From contig NC_088939.1 of the NCBI RefSeq assembly GCF_033473495.1, positions 3,782,001-3,846,000 on the forward strand: a stretch of 64,000 nt of DNA. Direction: 5' to 3'. Position numbers and translations under genes: made by a program. The number at the start of each line of letters is the position of its first letter. Positions within the stretch are counted from its first letter, which is position 1. Shown here piece after piece: positions 63,231 through 64,000 of the stretch. Below the pieces are notes generated by a model, which saw nothing but the letters and a program-made list of their open reading frames with translations, made no database searches and had not been told where the DNA came from. This stretch comes from Cercospora beticola. Its lineage: Eukaryota; Ascomycota; Dothideomycetes; Mycosphaerellales; Mycosphaerellaceae.

Positions 63231-64000
63231 CTAAAACTTGAACACAACTTCATCTAGCACCTTCACGTATCCTTTCACCTCTTCTTCCGTATTGTAATGC
63301 AGCAAGGAAACTCTGACCACTCCATCAACAGGATCAAGACCCAGGACCTGCTCGCACAGGCGATTCGAGTAGAAGCTACCCCATCGACAACCGAAATCGC
63401 TCTTCGCCTCAATCGCATCCACGACATCCTTGCTCTGTCGCCCCTTTACTGTGAAGCTGATCACTGGTACCCTCTTCTGTCGATCCGCAGTTGGCTCTCC
63501 TTTGATTCGATACACCTCTGGCTTCGACAACAAATAGTCGATTAGAATCTTCTGCAGCTTCTCCTCGTACTGACTCGTGAGATCCCAAGGGACTGTTTCA
63601 AGGTACTTGCAAACTTCGGGAATACTCGCAGTTAGTTCGTAGTTCGCAGCTGCGAGACCGAGAAGATTCTCCAGCGTGGAAGTGTCTTTGAAGAAGTGTC
63701 CGAGAGTCCGAAGGTGCTTCTGAGCAGATTTGGACGCGTAGAGGGAGGCAATATGCGGTCCGTACAGCTTGTACCAGCTGAAGCTGTAGAAGTCTACGCC
63801 CCAGTCTGTGACATCGATGGCGCGGTGGGGAGCGTAGGCTACGGCATCGACGCAGAGCAGGGCTCCCGGGACTTCGTGGACGACAGAAGCGATGGATTTG
63901 ACGTCGTTAATCGTGCCAAGGATGTTGGAGGTTTGGGTGCATGCCACGAGTTTTGTTTTTGGTGTCATCAGGCTTCGAAGAACTTCAGTGTCGAGTTGAG
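63231..64000 (-). CDS. Class V aminotransferase / cysteine desulfurase-like enzyme (5' end outside window)
   Basis: Open to the right edge of the window; the visible part is ~256 residues and includes the true C-terminus. PLP-enzyme features: KLVACTQTSNILGTINDVKSI, LLCVDAVAYAPHRAIDVTDWGVDFYSFSWYKLYGPH with the Lys of SWYK in the Schiff-base position, and a late FGCRWGSFYSNRLCEQVLG with RVSLLHYNTEEEV. This is the cysteine desulfurase-like (NifS-related) group of class V aminotransferases. No catalytic loop Cys typical of IscS is visible in this part, so sulfur transfer is uncertain; isomerase or lyase activities are alternatives. Confidence 0.85.
   Translation of the reverse strand, partial: QLDTEVLRSLMTPKTKLVACTQTSNILGTINDVKSIASVVHEVPGALLCVDAVAYAPHRAIDVTDWGVDFYSFSWYKLYGPHIASLYASKSAQKHLRTLGHFFKDTSTLENLLGLAAANYELTASIPEVCKYLETVPWDLTSQYEEKLQKILIDYLLSKPEVYRIKGEPTADRQKRVPVISFTVKGRQSKDVVDAIEAKSDFGCRWGSFYSNRLCEQVLGLDPVDGVVRVSLLHYNTEEEVKGYVKVLDEVVFKF

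Overview
The window reads as nuclear DNA of a filamentous ascomycete (Pezizomycotina). Genes lie on both strands. Most are intronless or carry one or two introns of 48-87 nt with GT..AG ends and CTAAC/CTGAC-like branch sites. The gene set is typical of moulds: NoxA NADPH oxidase, fused HIS4, Kin4-type and PDK1 kinases, Sfi1, 2EXR/F-box-like proteins and a PARP-E2 fusion. A Dothideomycete (Mycosphaerella-like) source fits the general style, but that is an inference I cannot prove from sequence alone. No transposon, CRISPR array, rRNA or canonical tRNA was recognised.

Layout. 1-1509: 5' part of a degenerate kinase-like gene (-). 1510-4407: mostly gene-poor, with one possible small ORF and a repeat/hairpin cluster. 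4408-7140: PDK1/Pkh-type kinase (-). 8471-10129: disordered hypothetical protein (+). 10303-11342: FAH-family enzyme (-). 11861-13951: Mss116-like mitochondrial DEAD-box helicase (-). 14413-15189: 2EXR protein (-). 15329-17548: P450 (-). 18560-21931: Kin4-like kinase (-). 24412-27525: two single-pass membrane proteins (-). 27931-31123: Sfi1 (-), divergent from a tiny NDUFAF8-like twin-CX9C gene (31459-31741, +). 32481-33089: hypothetical (-).

33169-34080 holds the most interesting non-coding signal: two diverged tandem copies of a ~0.45-kb unit. Each has an A-box and a B-box-like element exactly 100 nt apart. Each also has a 9-bp hairpin that covaries between the copies and is followed directly by a T-run. 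This looks like a duplicated RNA polymerase III transcript of unknown family.

34582-35257: basic coiled-coil protein with an apparent frameshift in a C8 run (+). 35429-37102: NoxA (-). 38379-38927: small four-helix membrane protein (+). 39558-39896: Tim10 (-). 40147-41436: LigD-type 3'-phosphoesterase-domain protein (+). 41577-42029: 2EXR-like protein (-). 42539-46237: PARP-UBE2Q fusion (-). 47053-48090: COG7-like protein (+). 48271-50146: RidA-amine oxidase fusion (-). 50836-51396: 2EXR-like protein (+). 52163-52473: small secreted protein (+). 53170-53829: mitoribosomal mL58 (+). 54348-55429: HSL-type alpha/beta hydrolase (-). 56112-58772: HIS4 (-). 59025-60215: membrane-anchored alpha/beta hydrolase (+). 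61117-63018: SRA/YDG-domain protein (+). 63231-64000: 3' part of a class V aminotransferase-like enzyme (-).

Functional themes: mitochondrial biogenesis (Tim10, NDUFAF8-like, Mss116, mL58), signalling kinases (PDK1, Kin4, pseudokinase), NAD+/ubiquitin and DNA-end or DNA-methyl recognition modules (PARP-E2, LigD-PE, SRA) and redox enzymes (NoxA, P450, RidA-MAO). They are interspersed and do not form an obvious biosynthetic cluster. All gene models are read by eye. Where the first open codon was TTG or GTG, I moved the start to the first in-frame ATG.
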